Of a stretch of 7,677 nucleotides of DNA, positions 1 through 5,768 are shown in pieces. The position numbers and the translations under genes are program-made. Each line of letters opens with the position of its first letter. Position 1 is the first letter of the stretch. Under the pieces are notes generated by a model, which had not been told where the DNA came from, searched no databases, and was given only the letters and a program-made list of their open reading frames with translations. Source of the DNA: Dehalococcoidales bacterium (GTDB lineage: Bacteria; Chloroflexota; Dehalococcoidia; Dehalococcoidales; Fen-1064); assembly GCA_028713395.1 (NCBI GenBank), contig JAQTOJ010000086.1:1-7677 (forward strand), given 5' to 3'.

Positions 1-222
1 TTCAGTTACGGCTTCCGGAGTTTCCTCGGGAACGGCCGTTGCATTGGCGGGAGTGGATTCGAATTCCACCCACCCCATATCCGGGAAGAAGATTTCCACC
101 CAGGCGTGATAATTGCGTCCGCCCAGATTGGGCAGGGTAGATGTTTCCGGGGCTTCCAGCATGGGTCCCCGGTAGTAATCCCCCAGCAGGTTGCTAAAGT
201 ATGCATCTGCTGTCAATTGCAA
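1..222 (-). pseudogene. Transglutaminase-like domain fragment lacking its Cys half (runs off left edge)
   Basis: Reading minus-strand codons in phase with base 1 gives an open frame whose best stretch is GRNYHAWVEIFFPDMGW followed by VEFESTP. This is the signature around the catalytic His (codon 106-108) of transglutaminase-like proteins of the TgpA/DUF3488 type, with the following FExTP taking the place of the usual FDPTP. A Pro/Glu/Thr-rich linker follows and the frame leaves the window. In the family the catalytic Cys lies some 40-60 residues before this His. Here only about 50 codons separate the His from the stop of the EthD gene, they contain no family-like Cys motif, and the first part of them encodes a hairpin. 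The other two frames upstream close quickly, so a simple frameshift does not restore the missing half. No ATG with a ribosome site precedes the homologous part; TTG codons at 220-222 and 214-216 are the only possible early starts. I read it as a 5'-truncated remnant. A genuine small protein is possible but less likely. Confidence 0.55.
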
Positions 223-224
223 TA

Positions 225-259
225 AGGGCCAGGTACAAGTGTACCTAGCCCTCTTTTTT
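225..259. terminator. Hairpin at the 3' end of the six-gene operon
   Basis: Bases 225-236 (AGGGCCAGGTAC) and 241-252 (GTACCTAGCCCT) form a 12-bp stem around the 4-base loop 237-240. In minus-strand RNA all 12 positions pair, one as G-U; in plus-strand RNA that position is a C-A mismatch. The long T tract (254-259) lies on the plus-strand side and overlaps the EthD gene's TGA, while the minus-strand exit side reads only TATTG. The position directly after the operon's last stop suggests an operon end, possibly working in both directions. Confidence 0.6.
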
Positions 260-966
260 CAGGGAATAATGGCGTTATCCTTCAGGAAATCATAATCCGG
301 TTTATATTTGACGAAACTACTCATCATATCCACAAAAGGTTCCGTCTTGCGCCAGACCGGCGGCGTGAATTTCACCGGATTTTCAATATTAGCTTTGTGC
401 CAGGCATCAAAATCTTCATACCAAAGTTCCTCGATGCGGCACCAGGGCGTGCGGAAAGGGGGTGGATCGAGCGCCCGGTAGCTGACATATTTGAGTAGGC
501 CGGGCTGCATCCTGGTTTCCTGAGAGTGCGTTTCAAGGTACCACTTTTCACCATCAGCCACAGAAACACCCTCAGGGTATTTGAAAATGCGGTACCAGCG
601 GATGATATGTTTCTCTTCCGGGGCGGGTTCTTTTCTCAAAAAATCCTGGGTGGGCACGGCAGGCGCCATGGTGACCGGGCCGATCGCGGTCGCCCAACCA
701 CCGGGAGGGGGTGTATACGGCTTATAATCCGGGGCGGCTTCCAGATAGTCCTCTACTCTGTAATACCACAACTCGGTCACAAAACCATTCACCGCTCCCC
801 ATTTTTTCGCCTGGGGGGGAAACGGCAAAGCCTTGAAAGTTTCATAGCGGCGGATCCATGGCCCGGTGCCACGCACCACTTCCTTGCTATGGTAACGTAA
901 ATACCAACGCACGGCGTCGGTCTCGTGGACGTTGTTTAAAAATCCTAAAAATACGTGTTTGATCAT
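259..966 (-). CDS. Tandem EthD-like (dimeric alpha/beta-barrel) protein
   Basis: The product has 235 residues and no signal peptide or membrane segment. It contains two copies of the same roughly 100-residue module. Copy 1 has VRWYLRYHSKE near residues 19-29, then RRYETFKALPFPP and TELWYY (64-69). Copy 2 has EKWYLETHSQE near 140-150, then LKYVSYRALDPPP and EELWYE (179-184). The pattern of a strand, WYLxxHSxE helix, Pro-Gly, xxY strand, and ELWY strand matches EthD/ferredoxin-like alpha-beta barrel proteins (PF07110), with His26 and His147 at equivalent sites. EthD proteins usually have one module and dimerise; two in one chain could form the barrel alone. ATG 966 has AAGGAGC at 972-978. It is the last gene of the operon, 16 bp after the ferredoxin-nitroreductase gene. 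EthD-family members occur in degradation and polyketide-type clusters as small monooxygenases, isomerases or cyclases; the reaction here is unknown. Confidence 0.75.
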   Translation of the reverse strand: MIKHVFLGFLNNVHETDAVRWYLRYHSKEVVRGTGPWIRRYETFKALPFPPQAKKWGAVNGFVTELWYYRVEDYLEAAPDYKPYTPPPGGWATAIGPVTMAPAVPTQDFLRKEPAPEEKHIIRWYRIFKYPEGVSVADGEKWYLETHSQETRMQPGLLKYVSYRALDPPPFRTPWCRIEELWYEDFDAWHKANIENPVKFTPPVWRKTEPFVDMMSSFVKYKPDYDFLKDNAIIP

Positions 967-982
967 GCGATGCTCCTTCTTT

Positions 983-2047
983 TCATGCTTTTTTTACGGC
1001 ACGTTTGCTCTTCACTTCCGGCACAGGCGGTTTTTCTTCTATTTCCAAACCGGGGCCGCCCTCACGCACCCAGTTGATGGGGCGGTATTCACGGGCGACA
1101 ATCCCTTCCTGGCGGAATTTCGGGTAACCGAGGACGATGGATGAGGAGACCCAGAACGGGTCTTCCAGTCCGAGTTTGGCTCTCAACTGCGGCGCGCCGG
1201 CGCCGTAGGCGACAAAACCTACCCAGGTGGCTTTCAATCCCAGCGAATTGGCGGCTAATACCATATTTTCACCGGCAATACCTACCTGGATAGCGGGCCC
1301 GCCGATCGAGCGCACATCAGCGGCAATCAATATGACAGCCGGCGCTCCCAGCAAAACCGGCATGACACGTGGGACGACACTTTGCCCCACGCCTCCCCGG
1401 ATGATCCGGGGATCCCAGGCACCGGCGGTCGTCGCGGGAGCGGGACCCATGGCATCCGCCAGGTTTTTCACCTTTTCGTCGCTGCTATAAGACTGGTACA
1501 TATCGTTGATCACCCACCAGGAAATATCGTTGAGCTGCTTGATGACCGCCTTATCCGTGACCACCACGAATTTGAAAGGCTGGCAGTTGCCGCTGGTGGG
1601 GGCAAAGCGTCCTGCTTCAATGACGCGGCGGATCAGAGGTTCCGGCACCGGCTTATCGGAAAAATTCCGCACGCTGCGGCGGTTGAAAATTTCTCTTTCC
1701 ACCGCCGTCCATTCATCCGGTTCATTTTGGGCATTCCGCGGCTCCAGGGGTTTGACGGCAGGTAAAGCGTGTGGATGGGTCTTCCAGAAACCTGACGGCA
1801 CATTATATGGTTCTTGAATGGAGATGGCGTCTACCGGGCATGCCACCATGCAATTGTAACAGCTAAAACAGGCTTTATTTTTATTGTAGTGGACTTTCTT
1901 ATCCTCACCCATTTCCCAGGTGCGGAAGATACAGTTTTGCACGCACAAACCGCAGCCGTTGCATTTCACCGTATCCACTTTCATTTTACCCATTGATACG
2001 TTTTCCGGGCGGAAAATTTCTTTGAACAATGTTTCCGGTAGCGGCAT
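983..2047 (-). CDS. Ferredoxin-nitroreductase fusion (2x[4Fe-4S] + FMN nitroreductase)
   Basis: A soluble protein of 354 residues with two parts. The N-terminal ferredoxin domain (about 20-80) carries two full [4Fe-4S] motifs: CxxCxxCxxxC at C29, C32, C35, C39 and at C60, C63, C66, C70, the second followed by Pro. The nitroreductase domain (about 115-310) begins with NRRSVRNFSDKPV (122-134), the FMN-binding start of the family, followed by FAPTSGNCQPF (148-158) and LGLKATWVGF (269-278). A Lys/Pro-rich tail follows. Members of this architecture are expected to pass electrons from reduced ferredoxin or a redox partner to FMN; the substrate is not predictable. ATG 2047 is preceded by AAGGAG (2055-2060) with a 7-base spacer, which favours it over the internal Met19. 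The gene sits between CoA-transferase beta (31 bp upstream) and the EthD gene, suggesting a reductive or redox step in the same acyl-CoA pathway. Confidence in the domains is high, in the role low. Confidence 0.88.
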   Translation of the reverse strand: MPLPETLFKEIFRPENVSMGKMKVDTVKCNGCGLCVQNCIFRTWEMGEDKKVHYNKNKACFSCYNCMVACPVDAISIQEPYNVPSGFWKTHPHALPAVKPLEPRNAQNEPDEWTAVEREIFNRRSVRNFSDKPVPEPLIRRVIEAGRFAPTSGNCQPFKFVVVTDKAVIKQLNDISWWVINDMYQSYSSDEKVKNLADAMGPAPATTAGAWDPRIIRGGVGQSVVPRVMPVLLGAPAVILIAADVRSIGGPAIQVGIAGENMVLAANSLGLKATWVGFVAYGAGAPQLRAKLGLEDPFWVSSSIVLGYPKFRQEGIVAREYRPINWVREGGPGLEIEEKPPVPEVKSKRAVKKA

Positions 2048-2078
2048 AGTGTTACTCCTTTAACCTTCTATTCTGCGT

Positions 2079-2897
2079 TTAAACGGTGATCCATTTACCC
2101 TCGCCAATGGCAGTGCCGTAGGGATCGACATTGACCCGTAAAACCTGTAACTCTTCTTCCGTGGGACATGCCAGCCGTTCGAGTTTGGTAGCGATCATCG
2201 GCTCGAATTCCATTTTCTCCAGCACGTCATTCACCTCGACCCACTCCGCTAAGGCCAGCAGCTTCATATAGTGTGTCTTTTCATCAAAACCAAAAACTGC
2301 TTCCGGGGTGATCACGCGGTACGGGCCGGTATTCCGGGGTAAACCCGCCTTCTGGCGCGCGTGCGGCGAACCATCCAGATATCCCGGTGAGGTGATGAAA
2401 TCTATTTTTTTCACGAACTTGCGTTTTTCCTGTGGACAGTGGAGTATGGTACGCCAGCACATAGAAGCGATTTCGTTAGCGCCACCGGCGCCCCCGAAAC
2501 GGCGTTCAGGATGAAGAAAATCACCGCCTAAAAAGGAGCTGTTGATGTTACCATAGGGGTCGGTCTGCAATGAAAGAAGAATACCATAATCGAACAAACC
2601 CAGCGCGGCATGAGAACAAACGGTATTCATATTGGTCCAGGCATTGGCGCGGTAATTAGGCTTTGCCGCCACGAACACCATCCATGGATCCAGGGGAATG
2701 GCCGGCTGGGGAGCAATGACGCCATCTTCCAAAATCAGTGTCAGATTGGGCACGTAGACCTTTTGCGCCAACAAGGCGGAGGCCAACGGCGTGCCGCCGC
2801 CGCCGACCCAATAACTTTTATCGTGCTCATTTTGTATCATCTTGGCGGTGACGCAAATGGTGGCTTCCGCTTCCGTAAAAGTCGTCGCTTTCGTCAT
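2079..2897 (-). CDS. gctB: Family I CoA-transferase, beta subunit (glutaconate CoA-transferase type)
   Basis: The 272-residue product matches the usual length of GctB (about 266) and, from memory, aligns with it along most of its length. Visible landmarks are the Gly-rich loop VGGGGTPLA (31-39), LILEDGV with Glu57, QTDPYGNINS (111-120), FGGAGGANEIAS (134-145), KKIDFITSPGYLDG (163-176) and GFDEKT (203-208). Glu57 falls where the catalytic Glu of GctB (in VESG) forms the glutamyl-CoA thioester, so the active site looks intact. With the alpha subunit it should move CoA between carboxylic acids in the cytoplasm. It belongs to the same superfamily as IpdB, the steroid-ring hydrolase subunit, but the retained Glu favours transferase chemistry. 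The start at 2897 has AGAGGA overlapping the alpha gene's TAG stop, with 12 bp between the two genes, suggesting coupled translation. The symbol marks the family; glutaconate as substrate is not shown. Confidence 0.87.
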   Translation of the reverse strand: MTKATTFTEAEATICVTAKMIQNEHDKSYWVGGGGTPLASALLAQKVYVPNLTLILEDGVIAPQPAIPLDPWMVFVAAKPNYRANAWTNMNTVCSHAALGLFDYGILLSLQTDPYGNINSSFLGGDFLHPERRFGGAGGANEIASMCWRTILHCPQEKRKFVKKIDFITSPGYLDGSPHARQKAGLPRNTGPYRVITPEAVFGFDEKTHYMKLLALAEWVEVNDVLEKMEFEPMIATKLERLACPTEEELQVLRVNVDPYGTAIGEGKWITV

Positions 2898-2909
2898 GGC
2901 CGCATTCCT

Positions 2910-3887
2910 CTATTCATAACCCTGTTTTATTTTCATAGCCTGTTGTAATTTCAGCAGCCGTTCCAAACCCACCCGCTGATCGATGTATTCCAGGTGATTA
3001 TTTACGCTGTAAACGTATTTTTCCAGGTAATCGTTCATGGCTTTACCGGTGGGGTCGGCGCCGGCCCCGGCTATTTCATTGATCCGCTCTATATCCGCGT
3101 TATAACGTCCGGCTACTTCGCCGGGGTGCGCGCCAAACGGCGCTTCCACCACGGCATCTACCAGGTAGTAGGGAATGGTGGTCCGGCCCGGATCCCGCCG
3201 AATGTATTCGTTATCGATGATCTCCTCGGTGGAGATGATCACTTTTTTTGAAGAAGCGGCCATCTCAACTGGAGAGACACTGGGGCCGTAGATACGGGCG
3301 TTGCCGTAAATATCGCACTGGTGCACGTGAATCAAAGACACGTTCGGGTTCAATGCCGGGACTAGCACTATTTCTTTATTATTCCACGGGTCTTTCGCCA
3401 GCTTGGCGGCGGAATGGTGAAAGGCATCTGTGCCGCCCAGAAAACGGATGGGGATGAATGGTATCCCCAATGAACCGGCTAACAAACGCATGGTGATGGC
3501 GGAATTGCTCCATTCGCTGACCTTAATACCTTCGTCAAAAGCCCGCTTCAGCGCGTTCCCCACCCCGATATAGCCGATATCGATGCGGTTGACACAACCC
3601 GCCGCCACCAGCAGATTGATGATCATGTAAGTAAATCTGCCGCCCACGCCCAGATTCTTTTTTTTCTGCCGGATAATTTCTCTGACCAAAGAACTGGGAC
3701 CACGCATCAGCATCGTGCAATCGTAGCAGAGATAATCGCCATCCTGAACGTATTTGTTCACCGCTTCCTGTTCGGTCATCACCTTGGACGTCAGGGCATG
3801 TGAACGGTGTTCCCGCAGATAAGCCCGGTGGGCATCGGGGTCAGGTTTCTGGAAAAGCTCCCCGGTGCCGGAATCCAGAATCTCCAT
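2910..3887 (-). CDS. gctA: Family I CoA-transferase, alpha subunit (glutaconate CoA-transferase type)
   Basis: A protein of 325 residues resembling GctA (about 320). The conserved part begins at SKVMTEQEAVNKYVQDGD (34-51), corresponding to the first residues of GctA. Later come GIPFIPIRFLGG (141-152), LIHVHQCDIYGNARIYG (185-201), ISTEEIIDNEYIRRDP (218-233) and DAVVEAPFGAHPGE (244-257). The alpha subunit supplies much of the acyl-CoA pocket, while the nucleophilic Glu comes from beta. About 33 residues precede the usual GctA start; GAGGAG at 3892-3897 (4-base spacer) supports ATG 3887, and Val36/Met37 have no comparable ribosome site, so the extension seems real. The gene follows a gap of about 100 bp after the thiolase, the longest in the operon, and is closely followed by beta. 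Substrate candidates are a dicarboxylate, acetoacetate from the neighbouring BKACE, or a ring-opened acid. Confidence 0.87.
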   Translation of the reverse strand: MEILDSGTGELFQKPDPDAHRAYLREHRSHALTSKVMTEQEAVNKYVQDGDYLCYDCTMLMRGPSSLVREIIRQKKKNLGVGGRFTYMIINLLVAAGCVNRIDIGYIGVGNALKRAFDEGIKVSEWSNSAITMRLLAGSLGIPFIPIRFLGGTDAFHHSAAKLAKDPWNNKEIVLVPALNPNVSLIHVHQCDIYGNARIYGPSVSPVEMAASSKKVIISTEEIIDNEYIRRDPGRTTIPYYLVDAVVEAPFGAHPGEVAGRYNADIERINEIAGAGADPTGKAMNDYLEKYVYSVNNHLEYIDQRVGLERLLKLQQAMKIKQGYE

Positions 3888-3908
3888 TGCTCTCCTCGTT
3901 TTTCTTTT

Positions 3909-3928
3909 AGAAGAGTTTAAATTCCTCT
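3909..3928. promoter_or_regulatory. Imperfect 20-bp palindrome ahead of the CoA-transferase alpha gene
   Basis: AGAAGAGTTTAAATTCCTCT is symmetric around TTTAAA with two mismatched pairs. It lies 11 bases upstream of the alpha gene's Shine-Dalgarno, inside the operon's only long gap (3888-3987). A weaker 6-bp stem (TCTCCC 3932-3937, GGGAGA 3947-3952) lies just upstream on the transcript. It could be an operator, an RNA hairpin affecting alpha-gene translation, or chance in AT-rich sequence. I saw no convincing promoter here. Confidence 0.25.
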
Positions 3929-3987
3929 GTATCTCCCCCTACTACCGGGAGAGTATATTGATGCTCATATATTCTAGCCGGAGTACT

Positions 3988-5124
3988 CTATTTTTTCAGG
4001 ATAATAACGGTGCAGACCTCACCGGCGCCGCTGTTTTCTGCAATACCGATCTTGGGATTTTTCACCTGGCGTTGACCGGCTTCACCGCGTAACTGCGTGG
4101 TCAATTCATGCAGCATGCGAATGCCGGTTGCCCCCAGCGGATGCCCGATGGCCTGTAAACCGCCATCGGTATTGACCGGAATGCGCCCGTTGATCTCCGT
4201 TTCACCCTTTAGTTCCAGTTCCCAACCCTTACCGCGTTCGACGAGCTCCAGCCCTTCAAGCTGGAAAATCCCGGCGTTGGTGGCGGCATCGTGCACCTGC
4301 ACCACATCAACATCCTTCGGTCCCAGCCCGGCCATTTCATAGGCTTCACGGGCGGTCCGCATGGCAATCAGGTGTTCGCCATTCTTGTCGTTAAAATCGT
4401 TGGTTTTGATGCCCACACCGGCAATGGTGATCAGGCGTTTCATATCCATTTTGTATTTTTTCGCAATGTCTTTGGCACAGATTACCGCCGCCGAGGCGCC
4501 GTCACTGGTGGGGCAGCATTGGTAGAGCGTCAACGGGTCAGCGATCATCCTGGAATTGAGAACTTCTTCCATTGTGAAGACCTTCTGGAACTGGGCGTAC
4601 GGGTTCATCGTGGCATTGCGGTGAGCTTTTACCGCCACGTGGGCGAAAGCCTCCACCGGACAGCCGTAATCGTACATATAACGCCGGGCGCGCATGGCAT
4701 AAGATGCCATCATATGGTCGGTGCCCATCAAGCGCGAAGGGCTGGCGGCGCCGGTAATGGAAACCGGGCCGCGGGGCACTTTTTCCGCGCCAAACGTCAA
4801 GGCGATATCATAAACCCCGCTGGCCACCGCCCAGAAAGCCATTTCAAAGGCAGTGGAGCTTGAAGAACAGGCATTTTCCACGTTGAAAATGGGAATGCCC
4901 GTAAGCCCAAGACCCCGCAAAATGCCTTCGCCCATGGACATTCCGTTGTAATATACATGACCGAAATACCCAGCCTGAATCTGCGGGTAGGTGATACCGG
5001 CGTCTTTCAAGGCTTCCAGCACCGCCCTGCCCGCCATTTCTTCAACCGATTTTTCCGGGAACCGCCCGAAAGGGTGTAACCCTATCCCGGCCACCACGAC
5101 TTCACGCATCGGTTTCGCCACCAT
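3988..5124 (-). CDS. SCP2-type thiolase / thiolase-like acyl-CoA acetyltransferase
   Basis: This reading gives 378 residues, the usual length for the SCP2/lipid-transfer thiolase branch. The N-terminal half has VVVAGIGLHPFGRFP and then FNVENACSSSSTAF, whose Cys86 is the expected acyl-carrying nucleophile. The C-terminal half has VVQVHDAATNAG (His278) and QAIGHPLGATG (His328), and ends ENSGAGEVCTVIILKK. SCP2 thiolases typically have HDCF, whose Cys is the second catalytic cysteine; here the motif is HDAA, and the only Cys near the C-terminus is Cys371. Thiolytic cleavage of a beta-ketoacyl-CoA is the default role; Claisen-type or retro-aldol chemistry as in DUF35-partnered relatives is possible. 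Start: AAGGAG is followed by a 6-base spacer and ATG at 5124; the TTG at 5130 touches the ribosome site and is too close. It lies 34 bp after the DUF35 gene, a pairing known from steroid and archaeal thiolase/OB-fold complexes, which suggests a physical complex. Confidence 0.85.
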   Translation of the reverse strand: MVAKPMREVVVAGIGLHPFGRFPEKSVEEMAGRAVLEALKDAGITYPQIQAGYFGHVYYNGMSMGEGILRGLGLTGIPIFNVENACSSSSTAFEMAFWAVASGVYDIALTFGAEKVPRGPVSITGAASPSRLMGTDHMMASYAMRARRYMYDYGCPVEAFAHVAVKAHRNATMNPYAQFQKVFTMEEVLNSRMIADPLTLYQCCPTSDGASAAVICAKDIAKKYKMDMKRLITIAGVGIKTNDFNDKNGEHLIAMRTAREAYEMAGLGPKDVDVVQVHDAATNAGIFQLEGLELVERGKGWELELKGETEINGRIPVNTDGGLQAIGHPLGATGIRMLHELTTQLRGEAGQRQVKNPKIGIAENSGAGEVCTVIILKK

Positions 5125-5130
5125 CGTCAA

Positions 5131-5136
5131 CTCCTT
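5131..5136 (-). promoter_or_regulatory. Shine-Dalgarno deciding the thiolase start
   Basis: AAGGAG reads on the minus strand directly before TTGACGATG. Six bases separate it from the ATG at 5124, an ideal spacing, and none from the in-frame TTG at 5130. The ATG is therefore preferred. Confidence 0.7.
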
Positions 5137-5158
5137 CGTTATCTCAACTGTTTATTTG

Positions 5159-5593
5159 TTATTTGACCGGCTGCCATTTGTAAACCATAATGTCATTGCC
5201 TTCGGTGTCCTTGCCGCCGATTCTCAAGACCATTCGCATCTTCATGCCGATTTTTATATCCTCTTTCGGCAGATCGATAACTTCCGCGAGCAGGGAAACA
5301 CCTTCCGCTAAATCCACATCGCCGAGGGTGTATGGCACTGCTCCCTGCCAACCAGCCGGAGGCGTGTAAATGACCGTATAAGTGCGTAGCGTGCCTTCTT
5401 TGCTCAATTCCACCGGGGCTAAGTCAGTTGACGAGCATTTTAAACAAAAAATGGGAAAGCCTACATAAAACTCGCCGCAAGTGCGGCATTTTTTCCCTAA
5501 AAATACCCCGGTTTTCGCGTCTTCGGATAACTTCAGAAAACGCATCACGGGAATGGGTTTATTAGCTTTGGGAGTCGCCTCATTGATCGTCAC
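5159..5593 (-). CDS. DUF35-type zinc-ribbon/OB-fold protein, thiolase partner
   Basis: A 144-residue protein in the normal range for the family. A rubredoxin-like zinc ribbon comes first, with Cys36, Cys39, Cys50 and Cys53 (CxxC, 10 residues, CxxC; start KKCRTCGEF). The OB-fold follows (about 68-144): LRTYTVIYTPPAGWQGAVPY, then LGDVDLAEGVSLLAEV. In known complexes DUF35 proteins bind the CoA part of acyl-CoA and bridge thiolase-fold enzymes, as with archaeal acetoacetyl-CoA thiolase/HMG-CoA synthase and steroid side-chain aldolases. The gene directly precedes an SCP2-type thiolase, so it is probably that enzyme's partner. I start at GTG 5593: a perfect AGGAGG at 5600-5605 sits six bases upstream. 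The ATG at 5689 would add 32 residues with no family similarity, and the predicted -10 and -35 boxes lie inside that stretch. It is the first gene of the operon. Confidence 0.88.
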   Translation of the reverse strand: MTINEATPKANKPIPVMRFLKLSEDAKTGVFLGKKCRTCGEFYVGFPIFCLKCSSTDLAPVELSKEGTLRTYTVIYTPPAGWQGAVPYTLGDVDLAEGVSLLAEVIDLPKEDIKIGMKMRMVLRIGGKDTEGNDIMVYKWQPVK

Positions 5594-5599
5594 AAATAG

Positions 5600-5605
5600 C
5601 CTCCT
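5600..5605 (-). promoter_or_regulatory. Shine-Dalgarno deciding the GTG start of the DUF35 gene
   Basis: AGGAGG on the minus strand is followed by CTATTT and then GTG (5591-5593). Full complementarity to the 16S tail and a six-base spacer make this a strong start signal for a GTG codon. Confidence 0.75.
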
Positions 5606-5620
5606 ATGCACTGATAAATA

Positions 5621-5634
5621 ACGGTTGACGGTTG
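5621..5634. repeat. Tandem ACGGTTG 7-mer (two perfect copies)
   Basis: ACGGTTGACGGTTG on the plus strand is two perfect direct copies of a 7-mer. It lies just downstream of the predicted -10 box and overlaps the expected transcription start of the six-gene operon, a good place for an activator or repressor to bind. It is short, so chance is possible. Confidence 0.35.
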
Positions 5635-5635
5635 T

Positions 5636-5664
5636 ATTATACTCGTCTTGATTTCCAGATACAA
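5636..5664 (-). promoter_or_regulatory. Predicted sigma70-type promoter of the six-gene operon
   Basis: On the minus strand a perfect TATAAT (5636-5641) is preceded, after 17 bases, by TTGTAT (5659-5664), which keeps only the TTG of the -35 consensus. The start should be near 5629, giving a leader of about 35 bases before GTG 5593. The promoter lies after the BKACE terminator, so the operon would need its own start. The weak -35 box hints at activator dependence. Confidence 0.6.
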
Positions 5665-5708
5665 AACCCATGGTAGCAAAATAAGTCAATACTCCGCAAC
5701 GACTAACG

Positions 5709-5740
5709 AAAAAAGAGGGCGGTAAATAATCGCCGCCCTC
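5709..5740 (-). terminator. Intrinsic terminator of the BKACE gene
   Basis: On the minus strand GAGGGCGG (5740-5733) and CCGCCCTC (5722-5715) form a perfect 8-bp GC-rich stem with a 10-base loop, followed directly by TTTTTT (5714-5709). It begins 28 bases after the BKACE stop codon and separates that gene from the downstream operon's promoter. Confidence 0.9.
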
Positions 5741-5768
5741 CAGTGGATTATTGAAATAAACAGATTTA

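Noticed and set aside
6..206. 66-codon minus-strand ORF at the left edge
   Set aside because: It is out of phase with the clear transglutaminase-like HAWVE/GWVEFESTP frame and has no recognisable sequence of its own.
526..900. Plus-strand ORF opposite the EthD gene
   Set aside because: Antisense shadow with no ribosome site and no recognisable domain; the opposite strand holds the duplicated EthD modules.
1382..1817. Two overlapping plus-strand ORFs opposite the ferredoxin-nitroreductase
   Set aside because: Antisense shadows of codon-biased coding sequence; no conserved motifs.
2079..3887. Assignment as IpdA/IpdB steroid-ring hydrolase
   Set aside because: Lengths, motifs and the retained VESG-equivalent Glu (LILEDG, Glu57) fit GctA/GctB better; no other steroid genes are in the window. 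Same superfamily, so not fully excluded.
3932..3952. TCTCCC/GGGAGA hairpin as an internal terminator after the thiolase
   Set aside because: Only a 6-bp stem with a 9-base loop and no T tract following it on the minus strand.
4291..4863. Long plus-strand ORF opposite the thiolase
   Set aside because: Antisense shadow of a well-conserved gene; His/Gly/Arg-rich composition with no family motif.
5125..5130. TTG 5130 as start of the thiolase
   Set aside because: It abuts the AAGGAG with no spacer, while ATG 5124 has an ideal six-base spacing.
5594..5689. ATG 5689 as start of the DUF35 protein
   Set aside because: The extra 32 residues are unlike the family and cover the predicted promoter; GTG 5593 has a perfect AGGAGG six bases upstream.
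5684..5689. TTGACT as the -35 box of the operon promoter
   Set aside because: No acceptable -10 box lies 16-18 bases downstream of it; the perfect TATAAT is too far away.
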